A DNA stretch of 64,000 bases from Solirubrobacter sp963798325 (GTDB lineage: Bacteria; Actinomycetota; Thermoleophilia; Solirubrobacterales; Solirubrobacteraceae), in assembly GCA_963798325.1 (NCBI GenBank), contig CAWCSS010000003.1, forward strand, positions 186,001 through 250,000, read 5' to 3'. Both the position numbers and the translations under genes were made by a program. Positions 33,936 to 46,532 of the stretch are shown here, one piece after another; within the stretch, counting starts at the first letter, position 1, and each line of letters begins with the position of its first letter. The notes beneath the pieces are model-generated. The model was not told where the DNA came from. It did no database searches and worked only from the letters and a program-made list of their open reading frames with translations.

Positions 33936-35970
33936 CTCCGTCCTACGGTGAGCCCGTCACGTGGGCGCCGGCGACGCCACGGATCGGCCTCTTGCGCCTG
34001 CTCGTGTCGCTGGCGATCCTGACCGCCTCGGTCTACGTCGCCGCGGCGATCGTCCCTGGCGTCAGCCTCGACCGGCCCGCCGCGGGCCTCGTCGTCGCGC
34101 TCGCCCTGGCGTTGTTGAACACGGTCGTGCCGCCGGTGCTGGCCGCGCTGCGGCTGCCGTTCATGGTCGCGATCGGGTTCATCGGCATCCTGCTCGTCGA
34201 CGCCGGCCTGCTGCTGCTCGTCGACGCCGTCTTCCCGGACTGGCATCCGCGTGGACGGGTTCGGCGACGCGCTGCTGATGTCGGTCGTGATGGCGGTCGT
34301 CGGGATCGTGCTGCAGGTCGTCTTCGGCACCAACGACGACGACGAGTACCAGCTCAAGGTCACGCGGCGGATCGCCAGCCGGCTCGGGCGCGTGCCGCGC
34401 ACGGACGTGCCCGGGATCATCTTCCTCGAGATCGACGGGCTCGCGCTGCCGGTGCTGCAGCGCGCGATGCGCGACGGCAGCGCGCCGACCATGGCCCGCT
34501 GGATCGCCGAGCACGGCTACCACCTGGCCGAGTGGGAGACCGACCTCTCCTCGCAGACCGGCGCGAGCCAGGCGGGCATCCTGCTCGGCTCCAACGAGGA
34601 CATCCCGTGCGTTCCGCTGGGTCGAGAAGGAGACCGGGCGGATGATGGTGTGCTCGTCGGCCGCGCGACTGCGCGGAGATCGAGCGCCGCCACTCGACCG
34701 GGCATCGGCCTGCTGCTCGACGGCGGCACCAGCCGCGGCAACCTGCTCTCGGGCGAGGCCGAGGACGCGATCCTCACCGTCAGCCGGATCGACGACGGAG
34801 AAGGCGCCAACCCCGGCTACCGCGCCTTCTTCGCCAACGGCTTCAACGTCACGCGCGCTGCTGGTGCTGTTCCTCTGGGAGGTCGTGCTCGAGTGGACCG
34901 CCGCGGCACGCCAGAAGCGCCGCGACGTGCGCCCGCGCGGCCACCGCGGCGGCATCTATCCGTTCATGCGCGGCGGCGATGTGCGTGTTCGTCCGCGACC
35001 TGATCGTCTTCGCGTGCTGACCGACATGATGCGCGGGCGCCCCGCGGTGTACGCGACGTTCGCCAGCTACGACGAGGTCGCCCACCACTCCGGGCTCGAG
35101 CGGGCCGACACGCTCGAGGCGCTGCGCAAGCTCGACCAGCAGTTCGCGCCGGATCGAGCGCGCCCGCCGGTACGCGCCGCGGCCGTACGAGATCGTCGTG
35201 CTCTCCGACCACGGCCAGACGCAGGGCGCGACGTTCAAGCAGCGCAACGGCTACGGGCTCGACGAGCTCGTCGAGCGCTCGCTCGGCCACGGGCGACGTC
35301 ACCGCCTTCGCGGGCGGCGACGAGCAGCACGCGATCGTCGGCCACGCCGTCGACGAGGCGACCGGGCAAGGACGAGCCAAGAGCGCCAAGAACGACGTCT
35401 CCGGCCGCGACGTCGTCGTGCTCGGCTCGGGCAACCTCGGGCTCGTCTACCTGATGGAGGCGCCGCAGCGGCTCACGCTCGAGGAGATCCAGGAGCGCCA
35501 CCCCGAGCTGCTCGGCGCGCTGCGCAAGCACCCGCACATCGGCTGGCTGCTGGTGCGCTCGTCGGAGCACGGCGCGGTCGTGCTCGGCGCGGCGGGCGCG
35601 CACTACCTCGACGAGGACCGCGTCGAAGGCGAGGATCCGCTCGCCGTCTTCTCGCCCGGCGGCCGCCCGAGCCACCTGCGCCGCACCGACGGCTTCGCCG
35701 CACGTCGCCGACATCATGGTCGGCAGCTTCTACGACCCCGAGCTCGACGAGGGCTGCGCGTTCGAGGAGCTGATCTGCTTCCACGGCGGGCTCGGCGGCC
35801 CGCAGACGCGCGCCGTTCATCCTCTACCCGCCGGCGCTGCACCTGCCGGACGGAGCCGATCGTGGGCGCGGCGGCGGTCCACGCGCGTGCTCGACGGCTG
35901 GCGCACCACGCTGCAGGCGCCGACGGCCCTCAACCCACCGCCGCCACGATCGCCGGAGCCAGCTCGCTGA
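33932..35970 (+). CDS. Holin-4-like/type I phosphodiesterase fusion, many indels
   Basis: The N-terminal 110 residues contain four hydrophobic helices of the phage-holin-4/YvlD type (IGLLRLLVSLAILTASVYVA; LVVALALALLNTVVPPVLAAL). The remainder is an alkaline-phosphatase-superfamily domain related to type I phosphodiesterases, with IIFLEIDGLALPVLQRA at the first metal site, TGASQAGIL around the nucleophile, SYDEVAHHSG and VVLSDHGQTQG. The reading frame shifts about a dozen times, for example at 34244, 34608, 34703, 34857, 35150, 35700, 35810 and 35886, nearly always by one extra base. Reading across them gives an intact protein of about 675 residues. Substrate unknown; its envelope location suggests lipid or phosphonate esters. 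Confidence 0.75.
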
Positions 35971-36385
35971 GCGCGGTCGCGGTCACGTCGCTGTTGACCA
36001 GCTCCTGACCGCCGGTCCGGCGCACCGCGTCGTCGAGATCGCCGGTCGGTGCCTCGCGGATGAGCACGGCGACGATCGCGTCGCCAGGGGTCAGTGCCTC
36101 CCCGACGGCGCCGATCAGCTCGGCGCAGGCGGAGCCGAGGGCGCGTTTCGTGCGGCGCCGGCGCTCCTCGCACATCCAGCCGGAAGCCGACCATGGGCAC
36201 CACCAACCCGCCAGGGCGACGCCCGGCACGTCGATCGCGAACAGCTCACCGTCACCGTCGCGACCGACGAACAGCACGTCGAGCACCCGCTTTGCGCCGC
36301 CCGCCTCGATGCGTTCCAGGGCGCCGACGAGCTGACCTTCGAAGCCGGCGTCCGCGCCGAACCGGTAGACGAGCAACTGTTGCAT
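35930..36385 (-). CDS. DUF6325-like small protein, internal out-of-frame block
   Basis: This protein of about 151 residues begins MQQLLVYRFGADAGFEGQLV, echoing the start of the DUF6325-like protein at 29 kb (LLV, then F..F.G, then RV.D.L.V). Between bases 36170 and 36217 the written frame yields a Trp-rich nonsense block; shifting by one base there gives LVVPMVGFRLDV, followed by ERRRRTKRALG in the original frame. Two compensating indels are therefore likely. A short hydrophobic segment is restored in this way. The gene is divergent from the DUF6458 gene across a palindrome. Function unknown. Confidence 0.65.
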   Translation of the reverse strand: MQQLLVYRFGADAGFEGQLVGALERIEAGGAKRVLDVLFVGRDGDGELFAIDVPGVALAGWWCPWSASGWMCEERRRRTKRALGSACAELIGAVGEALTPGDAIVAVLIREAPTGDLDDAVRRTGGQELVNSDVTATALSELAPAIVAAVG

Positions 36386-36420
36386 CCACGCAGCGTCCCA
36401 CCTGCGGCGCCGGAGGGTCG

Positions 36421-36437
36421 TCATCCCGTTGAGGTGA
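36421..36437. promoter_or_regulatory. 17-bp palindrome variant before DUF6458 gene
   Basis: TCATCCCGTTGAGGTGA has the outer bases and spacing of the element. It is centred between two divergent genes, 35 bp before one start and 34 bp before the other. Confidence 0.5.
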
Positions 36438-36471
36438 TGCGCGACGCTCACCGCCCGAGCACGCTGGCACC

Positions 36472-36663
36472 ATGCGCATCGGATCCTCGCTGTTCCTGAT
36501 CGCCGTCGGCGCGATCCTCTACTTCGCCGTCACGGCGACGCTCATCGGCATCGACATCCAGACCGTCGGGTTGATCCTGATGGTCATCGGCGTCATCGGC
36601 TTCGTCCTGGCGCTGGTCTTCCGCGACCGCGCGAGCGCCGACGGGACGCGCGAGTACTACTGA
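36472..36663 (+). CDS. DUF6458-family two-helix membrane protein
   Basis: This 63-residue protein consists of two helices (SLFLIAVGAILYFAVTA and VGLILMVIGVIGFVLALVF), a GIDIQT linker and a short charged tail. The pattern and length match DUF6458 proteins of actinobacteria, small membrane proteins of unknown role. It lies 15 bp before the end of the convergent LOR-like gene. The palindrome in front of it suggests that it shares regulation with its neighbours. Confidence 0.85.
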   Translation: MRIGSSLFLIAVGAILYFAVTATLIGIDIQTVGLILMVIGVIGFVLALVFRDRASADGTREYY

Positions 36664-36678
36664 GGGCGTGGGCGGCCC

Positions 36679-37188
36679 CTAATCGCGGCGCCCCATCTGG
36701 TCGATGCACACGGTCACGGCCAGGATCAGCGCGTCGTCCTCGCCGGGCGCGATCTCGATCCCGTAGGTGTCGCGGACCCGCAGCCAGCGCTTGGAGATCT
36801 CGGCGACCTTGTGGCCGTCGCGCTCGATCTCGAACTCGTGGTCGACGAAGTTGCCCTTGGCCGAGAGGTCCTCGCCACCCTCGACCTCGATCGAGTAGCG
36901 GTCGCGGATCCCGATCAGCGCCTTCTTGACCGTCGCCGCGGTGTGGCCGTCGCGCTCGACCTCCATCTTGTCGCGCACGGTGAGCTTCTTCTCCTGGATC
37001 TGCAGCAGCTCCTGGCCGGAGCGGTTCTCGATGACCAGCGTCTCGCGGATGCGCAGCGCCTTGCCGTCGACCTTGAAGATGCGCTCGCCGTCGTCGGTCT
37101 CGATCCAGAAGTCGTCGCCGATGGCGAACAGCTTCTCGCGCATCGTGTAACGGGTCCCCTCGGGGCCACCGCGATCTCGTCGCCGCAT
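36679..37188 (-). CDS. LURP-one-related (LOR/Tubby-like) protein
   Basis: This 169-residue protein has the LURP-one/Tubby C-terminal-like beta-barrel fold: alternating short strands such as YTMREKLFAIGDDFWIETDDG, FKVDGKALRIRETLVI, LLQIQEKKLTVRDKMEVERDG and IGIRDRYSIEVEGGE. The repeated core is characteristic of the YxjI/LOR family, which may bind phospholipid or act as a scramblase-like scaffold. The ATG at 37188 is preceded by GAGGAGCGACG. A perfect palindrome copy lies 58 bp upstream. No other genes appear in the transcription unit. The precise function is unknown. Confidence 0.88.
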   Translation of the reverse strand: MRRRDRGGPEGTRYTMREKLFAIGDDFWIETDDGERIFKVDGKALRIRETLVIENRSGQELLQIQEKKLTVRDKMEVERDGHTAATVKKALIGIRDRYSIEVEGGEDLSAKGNFVDHEFEIERDGHKVAEISKRWLRVRDTYGIEIAPGEDDALILAVTVCIDQMGRRD

Positions 37189-37246
37189 CGTCGCTCCTCG
37201 TATCCGTCCGTTGCCGCGACTGTCGTCTGTGGGCCGCGTCGTCACA

Positions 37247-37263
37247 TCACCCGATCCGGATGA
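37247..37263. promoter_or_regulatory. 17-bp palindrome, consensus copy
   Basis: TCACCCGATCCGGATGA lies between the divergent LOR-like gene (58 bp to its ATG) and the second PLDc_N/SHOCT gene (78 bp to its ATG). Confidence 0.7.
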
Positions 37264-37341
37264 CCATCTCGCGGCCGGGCCGTGGTGCAGTCGCAGCTGC
37301 AGAGCGCCGCCCGGCGCACCGATCCTCAGGAGACCAACCGA

Positions 37342-37737
37342 ATGCTTGCCGCTGACTACCCGTTTCTGAACATCTTCTGGACGATGATCATCTTCTTCGT
37401 GTGGGTCGCGTGGATCTGGATGCTCGTCGCGATCTTCAGCGATCTCTTCCGCCGCCACGACAAGGGCGGATGGGGCAAGGCGATCTGGGTCGTGTTCCTG
37501 ATCTTCATCCCGTTCGTCGGTGCACTCGTCTACCTGATCGCCAACAGCAAGGGCATGGCCGAGCGCACGGCCGAGCAGCATCGCCAGGCCGAGGCGCAGT
37601 TCCAGGGCTACGTGCAGTCCGTCGCCGCGACCGGCAGCGGGTCCGCCAGCGAGCTGGCCAAGGCCAAGGAGCTGCTCGACAGCGGTGCGATCACCCAGGC
37701 CGAGTTCGACGCGCTGAAGGCCAAAGTGCTCGCATGA
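37342..37737 (+). CDS. PLDc_N-like membrane protein with SHOCT tail, paralog
   Basis: This 131-residue protein is a close paralog of the one before the sulfatase gene at 11.3 kb: the first 20 residues and the IFSDLFRRHD linker are almost identical, and the tail ELAKAKELLDSGAITQAEFD is a SHOCT motif. Two transmembrane helices flank the linker. The ATG follows CAGGAGACC. Its stop overlaps by four bases (ATGA) the start of a third PLDc_N-like gene, so the two are translationally coupled. A full palindrome copy lies upstream. The function is unknown but probably concerns envelope stress. Confidence 0.85.
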   Translation: MLAADYPFLNIFWTMIIFFVWVAWIWMLVAIFSDLFRRHDKGGWGKAIWVVFLIFIPFVGALVYLIANSKGMAERTAEQHRQAEAQFQGYVQSVAATGSGSASELAKAKELLDSGAITQAEFDALKAKVLA

Positions 37738-38016
37738 CGGTGTTCTGGGTCTTCGTCAGCGCCGTTCTGGCCGATTCTCTGGGTCTTCACGATCGTCGAC
37801 ATCATCCGCCGGCACTACTCGGCGGGCGCGACGTTGGGCTGGGTCGCCCTGGTCCTCCTCGTCCCGTATATCGGCGCGATCATCTACTGGATCGTCCGCA
37901 AGCCGACACAGGCCGAGGTCGACCAGGCGATGCTCAAGAACGCGGACACCGCCTGCGCCACTGAACCGGGGGGTTCATCCGCGAGGAACGAGGACAGCTC
38001 ATCCGCGCGGGCGTAG
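37734..38016 (+). CDS. PLDc_N-like small membrane protein, one extra base
   Basis: This predicted 93-residue membrane protein starts MTVFWVFVSAVLA and continues, after removal of one base near 37760, as ILWVFTIVDIIRRHYSAGAT and LGWVALVLLVPYIGAIIYWIV: two helices around a DIIRRH linker, the PLDc_N pattern. With the correction the gene is exactly 94 codons. The tail (VDQAMLKNADTACATEPGG) lacks a SHOCT motif. The start overlaps the previous stop. The 3' end contains two direct repeats of CTCATCCGCG-like sequence, possibly half copies of the palindrome. Confidence 0.75.
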
Positions 38017-39869
38017 TGTCCTCCGTATCGCTGTCCTGGACCCCATCGCCCAGCGAAGGCACGCGGCGCTGATCGTCGTCGGCGTCTTGCTGTGCGCGCT
38101 GGCCGCGTTCGTGACGGCGACGGGCACGGCGTCGGAGCCCGCGTGGACGCGGTGCGCCGCGCGCACTGACCGTGGCCGCTCCCGTCGGCGTGGGCATCTA
38201 CGCGCTGCGGCGAACGCCGTTCCAGCGCTTCGGGGTGCTGCTGGTGCTCGTCGGCGTCGTCTGGTTCTTCACGACGCTGGCGAACTCGAACGACGAGCTC
38301 GTCTACAGCATCGGCCGGATCGCGGGGTGGCTCGTGGAGCCGCTGCTGATCTACCTGCTGCTCGCGTTCCCCACCGGCCGCCTGGAGCACAGGGTCGACC
38401 GCGCGCTCGTGGGCGTGAGTGCGGTGACGGTCCTCGTGCTCTATCTGCCGACCGCGTTCATGGTCGAACGCTACGTCGTGCCGGCGCCGTGGATGAGCTG
38501 CACGAGCGCGTGCCCGGACAACGCGTTCATGCTCACCGGTTCGCAGCCGGCGTTCGTCGAGGACGTCGTGCGCCCGCTGCGCGATCTGCTGGCTCTGGTG
38601 GTGTTCGTCGCGGTGGCGGCACGTCTCGCGCTGCGCGTCTTCGGCGCAACGCGCCTCGTGCGCCGCATCATGACGCCGGTCCTCGCCGTCGCCTGCCTGC
38701 GCTGCGTCCTCTACGGCGCGGGGATCTTCGTGCGCAAGCGCGACCCGGGGACGCTGCTGATCGAGGCGTGGATGTGGTCGGTGGCATTCATGATCCCGGT
38801 GATGTCGCTCGCCTTCCTGATCGGCCTGGTGCGCTGGTGGGCGTTCATCGCGCAACTCGACGCGGCGGCTCGCCGTCGGCCTGCGCGGCCACCCCGGCCC
38901 CGAGGATCTGCGCCGGGCGCTCGCCGAGGCCTTCGACGACCCATCGCTCGAAGTCGTCTACCGGCTCGAAGAGGGCGCCTGGGTGGATGCCGCCGGCTAT
39001 CCGTGCGAGGCCCCCACCGCCGGGCCCGGGCGGGGCGTGACCGAGATCGCCGACGGGGACCGGCTGATCGCCGCGATCGTCCACGACCGCGCGCTCTGCG
39101 ACGACCAGGCCTTCCTGGACACGGCGACCGGCTACGCGTCGATGACGCTCGCCAATCATCGCCTCGCCGCACAGACGGCCGCGCTGCTGCGCGACGTCGA
39201 CGAGTCGCGTGGCCGAATCCAGGCCGCCGCCGCCGACGAGCGCCAGCGGATCCAGCGCGACCTGCACGACGGGGCGCAGCAACGGCTCGTCGCGCTCTCC
39301 ATCAACCTGGGGATCGCCGCCGAGCAGACCGAGGAAGGCGATGGCCATCACGCCGCCGCGGTCATGCGCCGCCTCGCGGTGGAGGTCGAGCGGACGCTCG
39401 AGGAGCTGCGCTCGCTGACACACGGCATCCATCCTCCGGCGATCTCCGATCGCGGGCTCGTGCAGGCGCTGCGGGCCGCCGCGGCGCGCAATCCGCTGCC
39501 CACCACGGTGTTCGCCGTCGGGGTCCAGCGCCACCCGCCCGCGATCGAGAGCGCCGCCTACTTCTGCTGCCTGGAAGCGATGCAGAACGCGATCAAGCAC
39601 GCCCACGGCGCCACCGGGGTCGTGATCGATCTCTCCGAGGCCGGCACGCTGCTCCGGCTCGAGGTGCGCGACGACGGCGTGGGCTTCGATCGCGAGCGGA
39701 TCGCGCCCGGTGTCGGGCTGCGCAACCTCCAGGACCGGCTCGCCGCCGTCGGCGGCGAGCTCACGATCGTCTCCAGTCCCGGCCGCGGAACGCGGGTGAT
39801 GGCCCGCATCCCGTTCGCGGAGCGCGCGGCCGGCGTCGCCGACGCGCCGGCGCGCTCGGCAACGCGGTC

Positions 39870-39873
<4 letters not shown>
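38016..39873 (+). CDS. NarL-type membrane histidine kinase, frameshifted
   Basis: This HisKA_3-family sensor kinase of about 618 residues has around seven hydrophobic segments in the first 270 residues. A short cytosolic stretch (GHPGPEDLRRALAEAFDDPS) leads to the dimerisation box ADERQRIQRDLHDGAQQRL and the HATPase domain with AMQNAIKHA, DDGVGFD and GVGLRNLQDRL. The frame breaks twice, near 38164 and 38867; deleting one base at each restores RLTVAAPVGVGIY and ALAVGLRGHPG. The start is unclear: no ATG is in frame, and GTG 38016 needs one missing base upstream of LDPIAQRRHAAL. The stop overlaps the convergent rpoB stop. The partner may be the orphan regulator at 31.9 kb. Confidence 0.82.
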
Positions 39874-43428
<3,555 letters not shown>

Positions 43429-43666
43429 GACGGCGACTCCTCAGGAGGTCGGGATGGAGCGGGCGAGGTGCGCGGATCGGGCCCAGGACAGACAAGCGCG
43501 AAGCCAAAATAGCACGCACAAAAGCGCCAACCTGTGGGCGGCGCATGCGACGCGATCCGGGCCGACTTCCGTATGTGGCGGAAGGGCACTGTGGACTGCG
43601 CCGGAGGCAAGTATATCGCCGGCGGCTAAAGGCGTAACGCCCGGCCTCGCCGCGAGACCGCGCTTC
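43429..43666. promoter_or_regulatory. rpoB leader and divergent promoter region
   Basis: No gene is supported here. On the minus strand TATACT (43606-43611), a good -10 box, lies 16 bp downstream of a poor -35 TTACGC, which would give an rpoB leader of about 170 nt. AT-rich for this genome, the segment probably also drives the Rieske-TPP gene on the plus strand. Confidence 0.4.
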
Positions 43667-45613
43667 ATGGCCTCCACCGAACTGCACTGGCATCGCGTCG
43701 CGGACCTCGACGAACTGCCCGAGGGGCGGGTGAAGACGGTAGCCGCCGGGACGCACAGCCTCGCGCTGACGCATCTCGACGGCCGAGTATGCCGCGCTCG
43801 ACAACCACTGCCCGCACCAGGGCGGCCCGCTGGGCGAAGGCTCGATCGAGGGCGGCCTGCTGCGCTGCCCGTGGCACGGCTACGACTACTGCCCGCTGAC
43901 CGGCGACTCGCCTGGCGCGTTCGGCGACGCCGTCCCGACGCACCCGGTCGATCTCCGCGAGGACGGCATCTACGTCGGCCTGGCCGCGGACGCGCCGCAC
44001 GTGCGCACGGTCTCGGACGTGATGGCCGAGACGCTCGCCAACTGGGGCGTGCGGCACGTGTTCGGGATGGTCGGGCATTCCAACCTCGGCCTGGCCGACG
44101 CGATCCGCCGCCAGGTCGAGCAGGGCCGGCTGGACTACATCGGCATCCGTCACGAGGGCGCCGCGGCGTTCGCCGCCTCCGCGTACGCCAAGTTGACCGG
44201 CGTCCCGGCCGCGTGCCTGACGATCGCGGGACCGGGCGCCACCAACCTGCTGACCGGCCTGTGGGACGCGCACGTCGACCGCGCGCCGGTGCTCGCGCTC
44301 ACCGGGCAGGTGGCGACCAGCGTCCTCGGCGTCCACAACTTCCAGGAGGTCGACCTGCGCGGCGCGTTCGGCTCGGTCGCGGCGTTCAGCCAGACCGTGC
44401 TGCCGAGCAGCCCGCACGCCGAGCTGATCGGGCTGGCGGTCAAGCACGCGACGCTCACGCCCGGCGTGTCGCATCTCGTCTTCCCCGACGAGGTGCAGAC
44501 GATCCCGGCGCGAGGGCGTCGAGGCGGGCACGCCCGACGGGCCGGATCGGCGACGCGCGCATCCACCCGCCCGCGGCCGCGCTCGCGCGAGGCCCGGGAG
44601 CGGCTCGCCGGCGCCTCGCGGCCGGTGATCATCGTCGGCCACGGGGCGCGTTTCGACATGCCCGCCGTGATCGCGCTCGCCGAGCGGCTCGGCGCGCCGG
44701 TCATCACCACCTTCAAGGCCAAGGGCCAGATCCCCGACGCGCATCCGCTCGCCTGCGGCGTGCTCGGGCGCAGCGGCACGCCGGTCGCGTCGTGGGTGAT
44801 GAACGAGGCCGACCTGCTGCTGGTCTTCGGCGCCTCGTTCAGCAACCACACCGGCATCTACGCCGGCCACCCGATCATCCAGGTCGACAGCGACCCTGCC
44901 CAGCTCGGCAAGTTCCACCCCGTCGCCGTGCCGCTGCAGGCCGACGTCGGCGTCGCCGCCGCTGGCGCTGGCCGAGGGCGCGAGCGCGCAAGGACGACCA
45001 GGCGACGCAGGTCGCGCAGCGCTGGGCGCTGTGGCGCGCCGAGAAGGCCAGCCGCCGCGGCGACGACCGCGGCCGCGGCGTCAACAGCGCGGCGATCTTC
45101 GACAGCCTCACCCGGCTCGCGCCCGAGGACGCGGTGCTCGCCGTCGACGTCGGCAACAACGCCTACAGCTTCGGGCGCTACTTCGAGTGCAAGCCCGGCC
45201 AGGCGGTGCTGATGAGCGGCTACCTCGGCTCGATCGGCTTCGCCTACCCCGCCGCGATCGGCGCGTGGGCCGCGGTCGGCGGACGCCGCAAGGTGATCGC
45301 GGTCAGCGGCGACGGCGGCTTCGGCCAGTACCTCGCCGAGCTGACCACCGCCGTCAAGCACGAGATGGACATCACCCACGTGCTCGTCGACAACGGCCAG
45401 CTGGGCAAGATCTCCAAGGAGCAGCGCGCGGGCGACTGGGCCGTGTGGGAGACGTCGCTGGTCAACCCCGACTTCAGCGAGTACGCCCGGATCTGCGGCG
45501 CGCTCGGCATCAAGGTCACGGCGGCCTCGGAGCTCGACGACGCGATCGCCCAGGGGCTCGCGCACCCCGGGCCGGCGCTCATCCACGTGCTCGCCGACCC
45601 GGACCTGGTCTGA
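43667..45613 (+). CDS. Rieske-thiamine diphosphate enzyme fusion, six extra bases
   Basis: This fusion protein of about 646 residues starts with a Rieske [2Fe-2S] domain (residues 5-105) holding C48-P-H50 and C67-P-W-H70. From about 112 it continues as an acetolactate synthase/pyruvate oxidase-like enzyme: VSDVMAETLANWGVRHVFGMVG, the catalytic Glu in RHEGAAAF, the central domain and the ThDP-Mg motif SGDGGFGQYL followed by VDNGQLG. Frame shifts of one extra base occur near 43787, 44510, 44555, 44590, 44961 and 44989. Correcting all six keeps the gene in frame. The iron-sulphur centre might pass electrons from the ThDP-bound intermediate, but acceptor and substrate are unknown. Confidence 0.85.
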   Translation: MASTELHWHRVADLDELPEGRVKTVAAGTHSLALTHLDGRVCRARQPLPAPGRPAGRRLDRGRPAALPVARLRLLPADRRLAWRVRRRRPDAPGRSPRGRHLRRPGRGRAARAHGLGRDGRDARQLGRAARVRDGRAFQPRPGRRDPPPGRAGPAGLHRHPSRGRRGVRRLRVRQVDRRPGRVPDDRGTGRHQPADRPVGRARRPRAGARAHRAGGDQRPRRPQLPGGRPARRVRLGRGVQPDRAAEQPARRADRAGGQARDAHARRVASRLPRRGADDPGARASRRARPTGRIGDARIHPPAAALARGPGAARRRLAAGDHRRPRGAFRHARRDRARRAARRAGHHHLQGQGPDPRRASARLRRARAQRHAGRVVGDERGRPAAGLRRLVQQPHRHLRRPPDHPGRQRPCPARQVPPRRRAAAGRRRRRRRWRWPRARARKDDQATQVAQRWALWRAEKASRRGDDRGRGVNSAAIFDSLTRLAPEDAVLAVDVGNNAYSFGRYFECKPGQAVLMSGYLGSIGFAYPAAIGAWAAVGGRRKVIAVSGDGGFGQYLAELTTAVKHEMDITHVLVDNGQLGKISKEQRAGDWAVWETSLVNPDFSEYARICGALGIKVTAASELDDAIAQGLAHPGPALIHVLADPDLV

Positions 45614-46268
45614 TCAGCGCAGCGCGTCCCGCCGGGACCGTCAGGAACTCCAGCGCGGCGGCGTGCGGGTCGGCCGCCGCGAGCAGCTCCGAGTAGCGCA
45701 GCTCAGCGCCGCGGAAGCCGGTGGCGTTCCACAGCTCGCCGCTGACCTCCGCCGTCCACGGGCCGACGTAGGCGTACGGCTCGTCGTGCTCGTCGTCACC
45801 CGGCGAGAAGCCGTAGTTGGCGCGCTGTCCCGCGGCTTCGTCGCCCAATTCGATCGCGAGGTCGAAGTGCTCGGGCCAGAGCCATGCCGGTGAGGCGGTC
45901 GCGTCGGAGATCTCCGCCAGCATCGCGGCGCCGAACGCGTACCAGTCGCCCAGCCGCGCGGCAGCGGTCGCGTCGATGTGCAGCGGGTCGGTGCTCAGCG
46001 GCCCGCCGGGCACCAGGGCGCCGAGGAGGCGCCGTGCGTCCTCGAGCGTGGTGAGCGCCGTGCGCCGCTCGTCGTGGACCAGCTCCGCGCCCTCGACGCG
46101 CACCTGTTGCCGTCGCCCCGCGTACTCGAACTCGGGCGTGCCGAACCCGCCCGGGGTCGCGATCAGGGCGATCTCGTTGTCGGGCTTGCGCGCGGGCGCG
46201 ACGATCTCCTCCGCGACGCGGTGGAGTGCCGCGACAGTGGCGGCGAACGTCGGCGGCAGCGGCTTCAT
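45614..46268 (-). CDS. Unrecognised protein in sigma-factor operon (217 aa)
   Basis: I do not recognise the family. The protein (MKPLPPTFAATVAALHRVAE, then LIATPGGFGTPEFEYAGRR) is soluble-looking with mixed helices and strands, an acidic middle and no signal peptide or cysteines. Its ATG overlaps the stop of the anti-sigma gene by four bases, so it belongs to the sigma/anti-sigma transcript. Near 45632 one extra base makes the written frame run on into the neighbouring gene; without it the protein ends RDALR with TGA one base after the convergent gene's stop. It could be a regulon target or a third regulator. Confidence 0.7.
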
Positions 46269-46532
46269 GGCCGTCCCTGGTAGGAGCGGAAGGCGGCCAG
46301 CAGCTCGTCGACGCCTTCGGCGGGCACATCGTCGGCGCGCAGCGCGCCGGTCAGGCGCTTGGTCTCGCGCATCTGCTGGAGATAGGAGGTGCACCCGTCG
46401 CACTCGGTGAGGTGATGCTCGAACGCGCGGTGCTCGGCGGCGGGCAGCACGCCTTCGAAGTAGTCGGTCACGAGCTCGACGAACTCGTTGCAGTCAAGGT
46501 CGCGCGGACGCGCGGCGGAAGGGGAGCTTCAT
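46265..46532 (-). CDS. Zinc-finger anti-sigma factor, one extra base
   Basis: This anti-sigma factor of about 88 residues belongs to the zf-HC2 (ZAS) type. The motif HHLTECDGC is the H-x3-C-x2-C zinc site. The N-terminus MKLPFRRAS is joined to DLDCNEFVELVTDYFEGVLP after removal of one base near 46510, giving exactly 89 codons. The ATG overlaps the sigma gene stop (ATGA), the usual arrangement for a sigma/anti-sigma pair. No membrane segment follows the zinc domain, so it should be a cytosolic, redox- or ligand-responsive inhibitor. Confidence 0.82.

Noticed and set aside
37975..38015. Two further TCATCC copies as members of the palindrome family
   Set aside because: Their right arms (GAACGA and GGCGTA) do not match; they are direct half-site repeats and were not counted.
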